Positions 43,030 through 52,613 of a DNA stretch of 54,297 nucleotides are shown here, one piece after another. The translations under genes and the position numbers were made by a program. Each line of letters starts with the position of its first letter. Position 1 is the stretch's first letter. The notes beneath the pieces are model-generated. The model worked only from the letters and a program-made list of their open reading frames with translations. It was not told where the DNA came from and ran no database searches. Location: assembly GCA_022360315.1 (NCBI GenBank), contig JAKSDA010000550.1, positions 1 through 54,297 of the forward strand, written 5' to 3'. Source of the DNA: Pseudomonadota bacterium (GTDB lineage: Bacteria; Myxococcota_A; Polyangia; Haliangiales; Haliangiaceae).

Positions 43030-45273
43030 TCAATAGGGAATTCTGCGAGCGAGCCTCAGAAGAGTTCGAGCATGTGATCCACGCTCGGCTTTTTTCGCGA
43101 CGAGCGCGGCAGATATGGCATCCGGCCATGGTTCGAGGAGGCGTTGAATGCCGGGCAGCGAAGCGGTCCACTCCCTCATCATGAGTTGTACCAGCTGGGA
43201 CGCACCTCGTCGGCCCGGTTCGCTGTCGTCGAGAAGACGTCGAGCCGGCTGTCCGTTGAGGCCGAGAAGGGCCGCGATTTCGATCTGAGTGGCGGCTTCG
43301 ATGAGGTACATCGTCAAGGAGGCAGACGTGTCCTTGGACAGCGCGCGAAGCCGGCCGACCGCAGATAGAGCGGCGTTTTCGTCTCCTCGTTTCGCCGAGA
43401 TGATGGCCGCTCGTCGCCGAATGCCGTGAGCTGGATAATACATGCTGTCAGCGGTCAACCACGGACTCGTGCCCAACCGGCTACTCTGCCACGCTGCGTC
43501 AAATGCGGTGGCTTCCCGAAGATTCCTGGCCAGATGAATCTCGGCGCCCAGCCTCAGCCAGTGCAGCAGATAGAAACCTTTGTCGAAGCTCGTTAGCGTG
43601 GCGATGGCGCCACCGATACTCGCGTGGTCGGCATCGCTCGACTTCAGACCCTTGGCCAGCCAGCCCCTGGCGTCTTTGAAGCATTGAGCAATGGTTTCGA
43701 GATGAGCGCGATACTGGTACTGTCGCTCCTTATCTCCCGGTGTGCAGAATTCGTCGATCGCCTCGTCGCTCAGTTTACGCGCGTGGTCCAGTTGCTCTGG
43801 CTCGTCGATTGCGGCAAAGGTCTGTGCTTGAAGCGCGGTGCCTAGGGCTTTGCCCCGCAGGTTGCAGCGAACACGCTCGGGAAACACTGAAGGCATCGCG
43901 TCGCACAGTAGGCTGCCCAAGTCTTGGTAGTATTGGGCTACCATAGCGAGCCGTCGGATGACCTCCTCGTGTTCGAAGGAATCGGTCAGGTGAACGCCTT
44001 GCGCCACGAGAGCCTCCATCATGATGGAGATGTGATCCCACTGGCCAGCAATCCGGGGGAGGAGCTTGTCAACCGTGGTGCAAGCCATGCGTCCAGTTTG
44101 CAGGTCACCCAGATGGTTCGATGCTGTCAGGATGAGTCGCTGAAGTCCTAGCTCGAACCATAGCAGGGTGGAACGCTCGATCTCTCGTAGGCGGTTCTGC
44201 AGTGATGGGACGAGTTCTTTCAGTATCCACTGGCTCAGTGCGCGTCCCATGTCGGCCCTTCTCTGAATATCGATGAGCTGTTCCAGCCAGGACAAGATGA
44301 TCTGAAAGTGCGGTGCCCGAGCTGGAGCGTTGGTCCTGGTCAACGCGTCCTCGACTGCGCGTCGCCGCTCCAAAAAGGCGTCCGTGTCACTGGAACGGCC
44401 CAGGGCGGAGGCAATTGCAAGCGCCTTGACTGCGCTAGCGAAGTCGCATTGTTCAAGCGCTTCATCGATCTGAACGAGTTCCGGCTGCACTGCGAGCTTG
44501 AAATCGAAGTTTTTAAGCATCGCCTGGAATCGCGGCCGATGCGACATCGGACAGTTTCGAAACTGGTTGAAGCTAGCATGACTGAGCAGGTCACAGAGTT
44601 GCAACTCGCGCCACCTCTTTCCGCCCAGCGTGATCCTTGAGATCGACCAGGTCGACGAAGATTGAGCCTGGCCGCGTCGCAATATCGCCAGGGCAATGCG
44701 TTCATCGAGTCGGCGTCGATACTCCTCTGGTTCGATGACGAAATCTTCATGGTTATCCGTCCCCAACACGCGATACGCTTCGACGACCAAGCCAATGGCG
44801 ATGGGACAATTCGCCGTCTGGTGCAATCGTTCGAAGATGCGTGTCACTAGCTCGGCCACCATGTTGGTGTGGTTCTGGAGCACGTCGCCAAACCCGAGGT
44901 GCACAGAATTCACCAGCCGGACTGGCTGCCATCTCATAGTCGGTCGCCCCCTCATCGTCGACACCTGATCTACTACATGGGCGATGAGTGTGCGGTAGGC
45001 ATCTGGGTGTGTGCGCAGGATATCCGTGGCGTGAACCTCGGCAGACAACTCAAGACCGGCTCGTTCATGTGCCTCCCGGTGCACTTTCTCCGCGTCCGCG
45101 CGAATATCCCCTGTGGGGACGAGCAGGCCCACGATTTGGCTGTGAATCCTTGGACTTGAAGCAGTCCCGATGGGTCGATTGGCCACTCCCCTCTCCCGGA
45201 AGCTCCCCGACTCATCAATGTACAAGTCAAACTTGAGGGTTGCCTGACGACTCATCAGGAGAGGGGAACACAT
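43030..45273 (-). CDS. DUF3800-type RNase H-fold protein with C-terminal helical repeats
   Basis: 747 residues; ATG 45273, with ATG 45255 (MSRQATLKF) equally possible and neither with a clear ribosome binding site. Residues 12-250 match DUF3800: acidic start LYIDESGSF, the middle SAEVHATDILRTHPDAYRTL and the end RELQLCDLLSHASFNQFRN, corresponding to the DExxG and LQxxDLL marks. DUF3800 is predicted to be an RNase H-like nuclease fold. The remaining 500 residues are helical TPR/HEAT-like repeats (LLWFELGLQRLILTASNHLG, TSFDKGFYLLHWLRL), which suit binding of a partner or ligand. It is the first gene of a two-gene unit with the STAND NTPase. Joint function in phage defence is my inference. Confidence 0.78.
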   Translation of the reverse strand: MCSPLLMSRQATLKFDLYIDESGSFRERGVANRPIGTASSPRIHSQIVGLLVPTGDIRADAEKVHREAHERAGLELSAEVHATDILRTHPDAYRTLIAHVVDQVSTMRGRPTMRWQPVRLVNSVHLGFGDVLQNHTNMVAELVTRIFERLHQTANCPIAIGLVVEAYRVLGTDNHEDFVIEPEEYRRRLDERIALAILRRGQAQSSSTWSISRITLGGKRWRELQLCDLLSHASFNQFRNCPMSHRPRFQAMLKNFDFKLAVQPELVQIDEALEQCDFASAVKALAIASALGRSSDTDAFLERRRAVEDALTRTNAPARAPHFQIILSWLEQLIDIQRRADMGRALSQWILKELVPSLQNRLREIERSTLLWFELGLQRLILTASNHLGDLQTGRMACTTVDKLLPRIAGQWDHISIMMEALVAQGVHLTDSFEHEEVIRRLAMVAQYYQDLGSLLCDAMPSVFPERVRCNLRGKALGTALQAQTFAAIDEPEQLDHARKLSDEAIDEFCTPGDKERQYQYRAHLETIAQCFKDARGWLAKGLKSSDADHASIGGAIATLTSFDKGFYLLHWLRLGAEIHLARNLREATAFDAAWQSSRLGTSPWLTADSMYYPAHGIRRRAAIISAKRGDENAALSAVGRLRALSKDTSASLTMYLIEAATQIEIAALLGLNGQPARRLLDDSEPGRRGASQLVQLMMREWTASLPGIQRLLEPWPDAISAALVAKKAERGSHARTLLRLARRIPY

Positions 45274-46115
45274 GTCCGGTTGGCGGAAAAGGCTGCGCTA
45301 GTATTTCTAGGTCAAGGCGATTCGCTCACCAGGCCTGCACTTCGAGATCGAGCTGACTGACCACGACAGTTGCAGCTGGTGGGCTGGGATGTGGAGCGGC
45401 TTGACGAGGCATTGCGAGGCGCACATCCCCGAGAATGGCAGATTGAGTGATCGTGGTACCTCGACGCGGTCACGCTTACAATCCGATACAAATCGCTGGC
45501 AAACCTAAACTGACGATTCACCGCTCCGCTGCTAGTCTGGCAGCGTGCAAGAAGTAGCAAACACAACAATGCAAGGCGACTCGAGTAGCATCGTCGGCGT
45601 CAACGCACTGTTTTGATCGAGACTGGCCAAACAAAGCAGATCGTCCTGGTCGAAGACGACGCCGAGCTTGCCCGGTCGATTTGCGAATACCGCTGGCGCG
45701 CTGATTACTGGATCGAAATAGGTCAGGCCGGTGTTGGGATCGTTCGGCGCCGGCTCTCAAGACTACTATTTGAGAATTGCAATAGCACCTGCAGCTGCGA
45801 TACGCAGCTATTCACTTGCCCAAGCGGACACGAGTCGCCTGAATGAGACCCTTGGTACCCCTACCTCGCAGCTGTGGATGACCTTGCTTATTTCAGGCCG
45901 AGCCCGGATAATTCACCAGTACACCTGCTGCGGTCGCATCTGCCGGATATAAACAAGTAGTATGTTTAGTCCTCACCGCAAGGCGTATGGGATCGCGATG
46001 AACAAACCGGATAGTACGAGCGAATAACGATACCGGGACGCTGGCCGATCCGATGTATGCGGATCGCCACGGCAGAACTCTCCTGATGGCGCGAAGATGG
46101 GGTAGTATTGCCGGC
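45274..46115. other. Intergenic region between defence unit and kinase
   Basis: No complete gene. It contains the response-regulator relic at 45613-45846 and a 25-codon plus-strand fragment near 45370-45450 (LQLVGWDVERLDEAL, HPREWQIE) without start. The promoter of the DUF3800 unit should lie just right of 45273 and that of the kinase left of 46116; neither is clear. Confidence 0.4.
45613..45846 (+). pseudogene. Response-regulator receiver relic
   Basis: Begins (TTG) with TGQTKQIVLVEDDAELARSI, a canonical receiver N-terminus with the acidic pair, then loses homology and stops after 77 codons. No phospho-Asp or Lys is seen. It is probably a truncated or frameshifted receiver gene. Confidence 0.6.
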
Positions 46116-47684
46116 ATGAATGCGGCTGCGTATGAGGGTTTGGTCGTTCTGAACTACCGACTATTGCGCGAGCTGGGCAAAGGGGGCTTCGGCGTGGTGT
46201 ATCTAGCAGAGCATACCGAACTGGGGCGTCGCGCGGCCTGCAAGATTCTCTACCCAGAGTTCGTGCGGCGCCAGGAGCTGGTCGAGCGATTCACCAACGA
46301 AGCCAAAGCTGTGTGTGCAATCGGCCACCGAGCCATCATCGACATTCACAACTTCGGCCGCCTCGAGTCGGGTGAACCCTATTATCTCATGGAGTACTTT
46401 GCCGGCCATGATCTGGCCCGGCATGTGCGCGAATTTGGTCCCTTGTCATTCGCCGACGCAGTGTCCGTATTCGAACCGGTTGCGCTGGCGCTGACAGCTG
46501 CACACCAGGCAAATGTGATCCACCGGGACCTCAAGCCCGAGAACATCATGGTACGTCACGACGGCCGCGTCATTGCCGAGGTCAAACTGCTCGACTTTGG
46601 TATCGCCAAGTTGCTCGATATGTCCAACTCGTCCCAATCGCGGACCGGAGTGGCCATGGGCACACCCACGTACATGGCTCCCGAGCAGGCTTGTGACGCC
46701 AAAAACGTCGATGAGCGCGCCGATGTATACGGCTTTGCCGCCACTGCCTATTTCGCCTTGACCGGACAACGGCCCTTTCGAGGCGACAGCTACCCACAGC
46801 TGCTCGTTGCCGTGCAGACTCAAATGCCCCCGCCGCTCGGTCAGCTCTTGCCCTCTGCGCCGGCCGCGTTGCAGGACGCAGTGGCTCGCTGTATGGCCAA
46901 AAATCCACAGCATCGGCCAGCCAGCATGACCGATGCATGGGCACAGATTCATAGTGCCATGACCACCGAGGCGCCGCCAGATCGGGCAAAAGCGAGCTCG
47001 TCGTCACTGCCGATTGGCGATCGCGTCGGCTCCGGGTGGGGTTCGCCACAGCACACTCCGCTGCTGGACACTCCGCAGCCGCCGATTCCGAGAGAGGGCC
47101 AGACAACTCTGGCCAGCGCCGGGGCAGAAATGTCGCACACCAGATCACAGCGGCGTCGACGCAGCGGGTTGTGGATCGCCGTCGGGGCTGGACTGGCCGT
47201 GGCCGTGGTCGTGGTGGCACTGTTGCCGCCGGCGCAAGGTCCACAAGGGCTCGAGTCTGACGCGGCCGCCGGCCGGCCTGCATTGGCCATTGTCGATTCT
47301 GCTCCAGGCCAGGCACTCGACGCCAGCTGGTCCGCGGACGCAGCTCCCGATCGAATGGCCGGCCGCACACACGGTCCGCTCGGCGATAAAACCGCTTCAC
47401 ATTCGTCGCCGGGACATCCGGCCGATCAGGGCGCTGACAACAGGGGGGTCGGCGATGACGGGCAAATGCCGCGCGCCGCGACGCCCGACGGCGACCGGGT
47501 GCGGCCCAGGCGCAGGCTCCACTGCTCCAGAAGCAGTTTCCGCCGGGTTTATCGGGCCAAAGCCCCCGATAGCGGCAGCGTCGAGCGCGCTCTCGAGCGC
47601 CTGGCTAAATGCCGCAAAGCTGGCAAAGTAGACCGGTCATTCTACAAACGAGCGCAAAAAGCTCTGGTCCATAAACTTTTGTGA
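46116..47684 (+). CDS. Membrane-anchored Ser/Thr protein kinase
   Basis: About 522 residues from ATG 46116 (the frame opens at 46053; no start has a strong ribosome binding site). Kinase: GKGGFGVVY, K43 in ACKIL, HRDLKPEN 136-143, DFG in LLDFGIAK, MGTPTYMAPEQ. After a Pro/Ser-rich juxtamembrane part, a single transmembrane helix at about 352-371 (LWIAVGAGLAVAVVVVALL) places about 150 low-complexity residues on the far side of the membrane. It has no known sensor domain. The stop overlaps a GTG of the next gene (GTGA), so the two are likely coupled, and the CARDB-like protein could be a ligand or output. Confidence 0.9.
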   Translation: MNAAAYEGLVVLNYRLLRELGKGGFGVVYLAEHTELGRRAACKILYPEFVRRQELVERFTNEAKAVCAIGHRAIIDIHNFGRLESGEPYYLMEYFAGHDLARHVREFGPLSFADAVSVFEPVALALTAAHQANVIHRDLKPENIMVRHDGRVIAEVKLLDFGIAKLLDMSNSSQSRTGVAMGTPTYMAPEQACDAKNVDERADVYGFAATAYFALTGQRPFRGDSYPQLLVAVQTQMPPPLGQLLPSAPAALQDAVARCMAKNPQHRPASMTDAWAQIHSAMTTEAPPDRAKASSSSLPIGDRVGSGWGSPQHTPLLDTPQPPIPREGQTTLASAGAEMSHTRSQRRRRSGLWIAVGAGLAVAVVVVALLPPAQGPQGLESDAAAGRPALAIVDSAPGQALDASWSADAAPDRMAGRTHGPLGDKTASHSSPGHPADQGADNRGVGDDGQMPRAATPDGDRVRPRRRLHCSRSSFRRVYRAKAPDSGSVERALERLAKCRKAGKVDRSFYKRAQKALVHKLL

Positions 47685-49198
47685 AACCCGGCGATGTGTT
47701 TACAGTGGGCAGTATTGCTATGAGCCGGCAAATTTTTACAACGCACAGAATGCGCGGGGGTCACGAGAAGCCGGACATCCCGGCAGGGAATGCGACGGGA
47801 CGTTCGATCGCCCGGACGTCCCGGCGAGCAATGGAACTGGCGCCGCTCGCTGTGCTGGCCTTGGCCTGCGCGGGCGTTCAAGGGCCTCTTCACACGCACA
47901 CCAGACCGATTACCATCAAGCTGGCCGGCCAGGGTACACTCCAGGACAGCGGCGCGCTGCGTTTCCTCCTGGAAGACCAGCTTGTCTGCGAACAGGTGAC
48001 CATCGAAGTCCACTGCAGGGAAACCAAAACCAGCATTTGCGGCAAAACGGTGCGCAAGCAGCAAGTCCGGTTTCCCGCCAATTGCGATACCACGGTGGAC
48101 ACGCTGGTGGCCACTCCGCCCTGGCAGTCGGCGGCCATCACGGCGAGCGTGGCATCCGATCGCACGGCTGTATTTGCCATCGACTGGAAAGCAGCTGAGT
48201 TTGCCGCGAATGACCCCGAGTTGCACAACAAGCTGCGCGCGCCGTGGACCATCACCGGCGACAACATCAGCAGCCCGATCACCTGGTCGCCCAGTGACCG
48301 CGACATCGAGATTATTCTGAAGCTTATTGGAAAAACGCCCGAGAGCGATGCCAGGCCGGCGCCGGTCGACGATCGCCCGGCCGAGCTAGCGGTGCGCAGC
48401 CTGGTCGCCGAGGGCGGCGGCTTGACTGCAGGGCAAGACAATCGGCTGGTGGTGACCGTCCACAACAAAGGACCGGGAACCGCGCCAAACGTCACCGCCA
48501 AAACTCGCAGCAGCAATGCCCAGCTGCACAACCTGGAATTCGTTTTGGGCAATATTGCAGCCGGCAAGGACAAGTCTCGGTCCGTCGAGATTACACTGAA
48601 AAAATCGCCCAAGGAGACGCGGGCGACCGTCGTATTATTCGTCCATACCCGTCGCAAGCCGAACGCGGCCGAATACACCAAACAGCTGGCGATCGCCCGA
48701 ACGCCGCGTGAGCCCAAATTGCCCGAGCTCACTCTCGCGTGCAAACTGGAGCGACACGTGGCCGGCCGGGAGCTGTTTGTCCATCCCGGGCAAGAGCTAT
48801 CGATCTGGTGCCAGGTGGGCAACCGCGGGCGGGCCTCGGCCACCGGTGTGCAGGTGACAGTACGGGCCGGGAAAAACAGCTCGAACGTCGCGATCAAGCG
48901 ACGCATCCGCCGCAAAAAGACCGCGGGAGTGCGCATCCCCTTGCGAGTGCCCAACGGCGCCAGAATAGGGCAGAGCTTCGACATCACTGCATCAGCGACG
49001 GCCGCGCGGGTGTCGCAAGACGTTGTTCACACCATCCGCGTCACAGTGCGCAAGCCCAGCCGCTGCCCCGGCGGACTGCTCAGCCGCGAGCAATACGAAC
49101 AAAAGCGCAGCAAGCTGGAAAAACTCCGCGGCAAGGGCCTGATGAGTCAGGACGAGTTTGACAAATACGACGCCGAGCTGGTCGCCTGCATTGAATAG
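47681..49198 (+). CDS. Exported CARDB-like protein with SHOCT-like tail
   Basis: 505 residues as drawn from GTG 47681; ATG 47720, 47750 or 47831 are alternatives, the last beginning MELAPLAVLALACAG, a plausible signal peptide with a weak lipobox. The middle contains two immunoglobulin-like CARDB-type repeats (RLVVTVHNKGPGTAPNVTAK and LSIWCQVGNRGRASATGVQV). The C-terminus is a short SHOCT-like helical hairpin (REQYEQKRSKLEKLRGKG, MSQDEFDKYDAELVACIE). Such repeats mediate surface adhesion or protein contacts. Coupled to the kinase gene by the stop overlap; an envelope-located partner of the kinase's outer part is inferred. Confidence 0.75.
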   Translation: MKPGDVFTVGSIAMSRQIFTTHRMRGGHEKPDIPAGNATGRSIARTSRRAMELAPLAVLALACAGVQGPLHTHTRPITIKLAGQGTLQDSGALRFLLEDQLVCEQVTIEVHCRETKTSICGKTVRKQQVRFPANCDTTVDTLVATPPWQSAAITASVASDRTAVFAIDWKAAEFAANDPELHNKLRAPWTITGDNISSPITWSPSDRDIEIILKLIGKTPESDARPAPVDDRPAELAVRSLVAEGGGLTAGQDNRLVVTVHNKGPGTAPNVTAKTRSSNAQLHNLEFVLGNIAAGKDKSRSVEITLKKSPKETRATVVLFVHTRRKPNAAEYTKQLAIARTPREPKLPELTLACKLERHVAGRELFVHPGQELSIWCQVGNRGRASATGVQVTVRAGKNSSNVAIKRRIRRKKTAGVRIPLRVPNGARIGQSFDITASATAARVSQDVVHTIRVTVRKPSRCPGGLLSREQYEQKRSKLEKLRGKGLMSQDEFDKYDAELVACIE

Positions 49199-49673
49199 CC
49201 CGGCCGGCCGGGTCAGTCGTGAGGAACTGCGCAAGCATCTTGTCTTGGCGGTAAACCGAGCGCGGCCCGACCGCGTCGCGCTCGGGCTATCATTTTTGGG
49301 CAAAGCCCGCGGACGCATTGGCTGGCAAACCTGTGCCGCGAGAAAGTAGCGGAAGAAGTTTGCGGCGGTGCATCAGCGAGAAGGTGGCATGCTCTTGCAG
49401 CAGCACTCCGAAAGCGCTGGCGTGTGCGTTGTTGTTTCAGTTTCAGCGACTTGGCGAAAATAAAGACCGGCATTCCGCTTGCTCAGAGGGAGACTCATGT
49501 CCAGACCTGCAATGCGAGTGTCGTGGCTCCCTATCGTGGCGCGGGTTGGTGTTGCTGTGGTCTTGGCCTTGCAGCAGGCACGATGAGGTTTTTGGGATTT
49601 TTTCTTTTTTGGAGTGACTTTCGCACGCAAGGGCGTGTTAGAGAATTTTTGGGCTATCGCCGCCAACCAAGAC
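49199..49673. other. Intergenic region with terminator-like hairpins
   Basis: No supported gene. A GC-rich palindrome follows the CARDB gene directly (about 49199-49212), and a terminator-like hairpin lies at 49265-49297. The rest is AT-richer and may be the 3' region of the minus-strand CHAT relic. Confidence 0.4.
49265..49297 (+). terminator. Terminator-like hairpin after the CARDB gene
   Basis: GCCCGA at 49265-49270 pairs with TCGGGC at 49282-49287, followed by TATCATTTTT. It lies 67 bases past the kinase/CARDB operon. The stem is short, so this is a weak call. Confidence 0.4.
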
Positions 49674-50180
49674 CTACTCATAGTTATCATTTCCAATTAC
49701 TACTGGACTATTGCTACCCGTCTTGATCTCGCCATCGACGACGATATTTCTTTTCGTTCTGTTGTTTGGAAAACCGCCTTTGCGGTTGCCTATTTGAACC
49801 TTTGAGCTGTCCTTCATATGGATCGAGCCGGTGTAAATAACCTCAGTCTGTTTACTTGTTGTGCTGGGGTGCACACCTTCAGATACGGTTGCATTCAAGA
49901 TCACGCATGCAGGATCCACGTCCGCACGGTGCTTCAGCAGAAAGATGTCCCGGACACCATGACCGCTGATATGCACAATATGCGGGTTATGCCGCAAGAG
50001 ATACGTAGAAAGCTCTCGCGCCCGCACCGCGGTTTCGTAGATGAGTTCGAAGCGGTCGCGCATACGGCTTTGCTCTAGACGTTTTTTGATGCGGCGAACC
50101 TCGTCATCAACGCGTATGCGGGAAAGGTTGGTCGGACTCGCACCTAGAAACAGAATTTTAATGCCAGGTTGATGCCTCAT
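49674..50180 (-). CDS. CHAT/caspase-like N-terminal domain protein, catalytic Cys lost
   Basis: 168 residues from ATG 50180 (MRHQPGIKILFLGASP). The start matches the common prelude to CHAT proteases: LFLGASPTNLSRIRVDDEV, RFELIYETAVRARELSTYLL and HIVHISGHG with the catalytic His. After the His, about 35 residues usually present are missing, and the expected Cys motif (VVLNAC) reads VILNATVSEG, so Cys is Thr. The tail (GSIHMKDSSKVQIGN, VVIGNDN) resembles the GDN/GRD motifs of the membrane protein at 1593-1835. It is either an inactive adaptor or a decayed effector; the frame is uninterrupted. Confidence 0.65.
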   Translation of the reverse strand: MRHQPGIKILFLGASPTNLSRIRVDDEVRRIKKRLEQSRMRDRFELIYETAVRARELSTYLLRHNPHIVHISGHGVRDIFLLKHRADVDPACVILNATVSEGVHPSTTSKQTEVIYTGSIHMKDSSKVQIGNRKGGFPNNRTKRNIVVDGEIKTGSNSPVVIGNDNYE

Positions 50181-50895
50181 TATTACAGAATCGTAGCATT
50201 TTTTGTTCCGCTGTATTCTTAGTGAAGAGATGAACATCTGGCGAGATCAGGAGCGGGAGTGTCCAAAATTTCAGACTATACCGAACCTTGACGCCCACTA
50301 TGTTGGGCAGATCGGAGCTGTTCTCATTATGAGAATGGTCGTTCAATGCAGCGCATAGCTATTCCTATTCTGGGAGAACACCGGCCGGATGCCATATAGC
50401 TTCCACCGCCACACCCGCGACTGCCCACGTTGTTGCACCCGCGCCGGATGCCATCCGCGGCAAGGCCTTGCACAAAGCAATCCAGGATGTATTCGGCCAG
50501 GGTCGCTTGTTGCTCCCAAGGTGCCAACCAGTGATGCCGGAGCACTTTGCCGTTGTGCTCATTGGCGAGGCCGTAGCGTTTTCGCCACCTATGGAATTTC
50601 CCTTGGTGAGCTACAGCTAGGCGACGATTCGAGCATTCGGATGGGATCCTTCGCAGCTTTATTAGCGATGGTCGAGATTTTCAAAATACTGAGCATCAAG
50701 TATGTAGTCGGTGGTTCAATCGCAAGTTCGATTTACGGTGAGGTGGAAAATAGCCTATTAAATCGCGAGTAAAATGCAACGTTGCCAATCCGTCGATCAT
50801 ACGCGTCTCGACCGCCACGTTGGCTCATCGAAGTGCTCCAGGTAAGAAAGAAGCGTATCAGAATGGCCAAGTTTCGAGCCGTGGAGAGGGGGCAT
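50181..50895. other. Relic-rich intergenic region
   Basis: A plus-strand frame at about 50400-50620 reads RGKALHKAIQDVFGQGRLLL and PEHFAVVLIGEAVAFSP, protein-like but with no start or family. A nucleotidyltransferase relic follows (50641-50772). No complete gene. Confidence 0.4.
50641..50772 (+). pseudogene. Nucleotidyltransferase-like relic
   Basis: Starts MGSFAALLAMVEIFKILSIK and continues YVVGGSIASSIYGE, the GGxAxxxxG region that precedes the catalytic acidic residues in MNT/AbiEii-type nucleotidyltransferases. The expected PRxTxDxD is missing and the frame ends after 43 codons. It is probably a truncated toxin-type gene. Confidence 0.55.
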
Positions 50896-51324
50896 TCAAT
50901 CAACCATAGGTACTTGTTGCCAGGTCAATGCTTCGACGACGCCCGTGAAGTGGCGCGTGTTGAACGTAATCACGGTACCACCTTCGGCGAGCGCTTGAGC
51001 AGCGAGTAGCACGTCGCAATCGAGACTGGCGTGGTTAGCTGTCGGGCGGCCTCGCCTCCGCTGCATCGCCCATAGCTGCGCAGCATGGTGCCAAATCGCG
51101 GTAGAAATTGGGACATAGCGCAGCTCGCGCTCCAACTCATTCAGATGGTCGAGGCTGCGGTGCGCGCCGATGCGAATCAGTTCGCGGCGCAACTCGTAAT
51201 CGGCGACTTCCGGTACGAGAATGTCATGAGCAAGAGCAGCACGAAGAGCCCATGCCCGTACGTCGCTATATTTGCGCGGGTGGCAAACCTGACCCAATAC
51301 GCCTGTGTCGAGTAGCAGTTTCAC
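50896..51324 (-). CDS. PIN-domain toxin (VapC-like)
   Basis: 142 residues. The PIN start MKLLLDTGVLG has acidic D6, followed by VPEVADYELRRELIR with E44, the conserved LDCDVLLAAQALAEGG with a further acidic residue and TFNTRHF near the end. All four acidic positions of a PIN RNase are visible. The ATG at 51324 overlaps the stop of the upstream small gene (ATGA), the usual antitoxin-toxin arrangement. The target is likely a tRNA or rRNA, as with other VapC toxins. Confidence 0.9.
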   Translation of the reverse strand: MKLLLDTGVLGQVCHPRKYSDVRAWALRAALAHDILVPEVADYELRRELIRIGAHRSLDHLNELERELRYVPISTAIWHHAAQLWAMQRRRGRPTANHASLDCDVLLAAQALAEGGTVITFNTRHFTGVVEALTWQQVPMVD

Positions 51325-51536
51325 TGCTCATTGCTGTCGGTCTCTGACTCTACCAACGGGACGCGAAACCCAAGCGGCTCAATGTCGTTGATGTCCCACT
51401 CGGGCTCATCGGACACATTATCGGCATCCCACCGTTCGAACATTCTCGCAAGTCGCTGAGCGCGCCGAGCCCGCTGGGTATGTTCGTCGGTACTGGCCGC
51501 GTTGTTGCTGGCGCTTTCACTGCTTGGGACACTCAC
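51321..51536 (-). CDS. Antitoxin of the PIN pair (VapB-like)
   Basis: 71 residues with a GTG start at 51536. The second half (RARRAQRLARMFERWDADN, then SDEPEWDINDIEPLGFRVP) is the acidic toxin-binding tail found in many partners of PIN toxins. No classical DNA-binding N-terminus is seen. Upstream AGAGAG is a poor ribosome binding site. It overlaps the toxin by 4 bases. Confidence 0.8.
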   Translation of the reverse strand: MSVPSSESASNNAASTDEHTQRARRAQRLARMFERWDADNVSDEPEWDINDIEPLGFRVPLVESETDSNEQ

Positions 51537-51629
51537 CTCTCTACTATAACTGAGTAAGAGACCCCGACGGTGGCCCGAGCTCTCAGCCGGGATAAAAACT
51601 GTATCGTGCGCTACATCAGAAGCGGTTTC

Positions 51630-52232
51630 TCAGGTCCTCTCGCCTGGTGTCATCTGCCGCGCGATCCACGCAACCAGCTGAAATAGAGGTGCTTTTCCGC
51701 TGTCACCACGGTTGCCAATCTGTCCTGTCTGCGCCGGTGGGTGGGATGGTTTGGCAAACGGGTCGGCTTGTGGCTCTGGGACGGGGATGGCGCCACGGAT
51801 GTCGATTTTGCCGTCGGGCCAGACAGTGATGCCGAAGGGCTGATCGCCGGGGATGACGCTCTCGATGATGGCCTTTCGGTCTTTGGGCGCTGCGGCTCGG
51901 ATGCGGTCTTGTAGCTCTTCGAGCTGGGATTCGATGTCGTCGATGGAGATGTTGCTGGCGTCTGCGGCTGCCAGCTGCTCTCGGGCTGCTTCGCGATTGC
52001 GTTCGAGGACGCGACGATCGGCGGCGATCTCTTTGAGCTGGGCATTCCATGCATCGGCGCTGAGATTGCCGCGGCGGAATGCTCGGGAGATCTCGTTTTC
52101 GCTGGCGATGAGTCGCTGCAAGAGCTCTTCGCATCGAGCGAGTTCTTTGCGGTGTGGTTCAGCGGAATCGGGCTGGTCCGAGATCGCTTCGCGTAGAATC
52201 TGCGGCTGCGTGATCGCATCAGCGACCGTTTC
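51630..52232 (-). pseudogene. C-terminal part of a large serine recombinase
   Basis: The minus frame is open from a TAG at 52233-52235 to 51630, with no start until ATG 52121. It reads LARCEELLQRLIASENEIS, then RRGNLSADAWNAQLKEIAAD, a charged coiled coil (REAAREQLAAADASNISID), and PKDRKAIIESVIPGDQPFG, the coiled coil and C-terminal strand of large serine recombinases. The catalytic resolvase domain and the zinc ribbon are missing, so it is a relic of an integrase, consistent with mobile DNA nearby. Confidence 0.6.
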
Positions 52233-52267
52233 CTATACCACTGGGTCCATGTGATCTGCTCGGTGGG

Positions 52268-52564
52268 TCACCGAGAACTCGCATGGTTTGCCGCCGTATG
52301 TTCGCCGCCAGCGATCATGATGAGTGCAGCACAGCGACTGCATCGGCGTTGCGATTTCGCCGACCGGCAGCAAAGCGCACAGAGGCACTGGCCTTCCGCT
52401 AGTCGCCAGGGCTCGATCGGGTTGTTGCAGCGGATGCAGGAGCCGGCCTCTACGGCGCGCATTTGCCGACGTTGTTCAGCTTCGCGTCGCTCGGCCAGGT
52501 GTCGGCGGCACAGGCTGCGGCCCGACTCAGCGGGCGCGCTGCACCAAAAGCATTGCAGGGCCAC
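52268..52564 (-). CDS. Small zinc-finger protein
   Basis: 98 residues with a GTG start at 52564. It has three zinc-binding-like groups: CFWCSAPAESGRSLCRRHL, then CIRCNNPIEPW and CLCALCCRS, and CSRC. The pattern resembles small phage- and plasmid-type proteins. A TTGACA box at 52594-52599 on the minus strand may be its -35 element, though no good -10 is seen at the right distance. It is divergent from the HTH gene at 52653, with a palindromic operator between them. Confidence 0.55.
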   Translation of the reverse strand: MALQCFWCSAPAESGRSLCRRHLAERREAEQRRQMRAVEAGSCIRCNNPIEPWRLAEGQCLCALCCRSAKSQRRCSRCAALIMIAGGEHTAANHASSR

Positions 52565-52613
52565 GCGTTCACTGTTTCGAGGAGCTCGCGTCGTGTCAAG
52601 CCGATGGCCTCAA

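Noticed and set aside
43499..44640. Short plus-strand frames inside the DUF3800 gene
   Set aside because: Antisense shadows of a continuous 747-codon gene.
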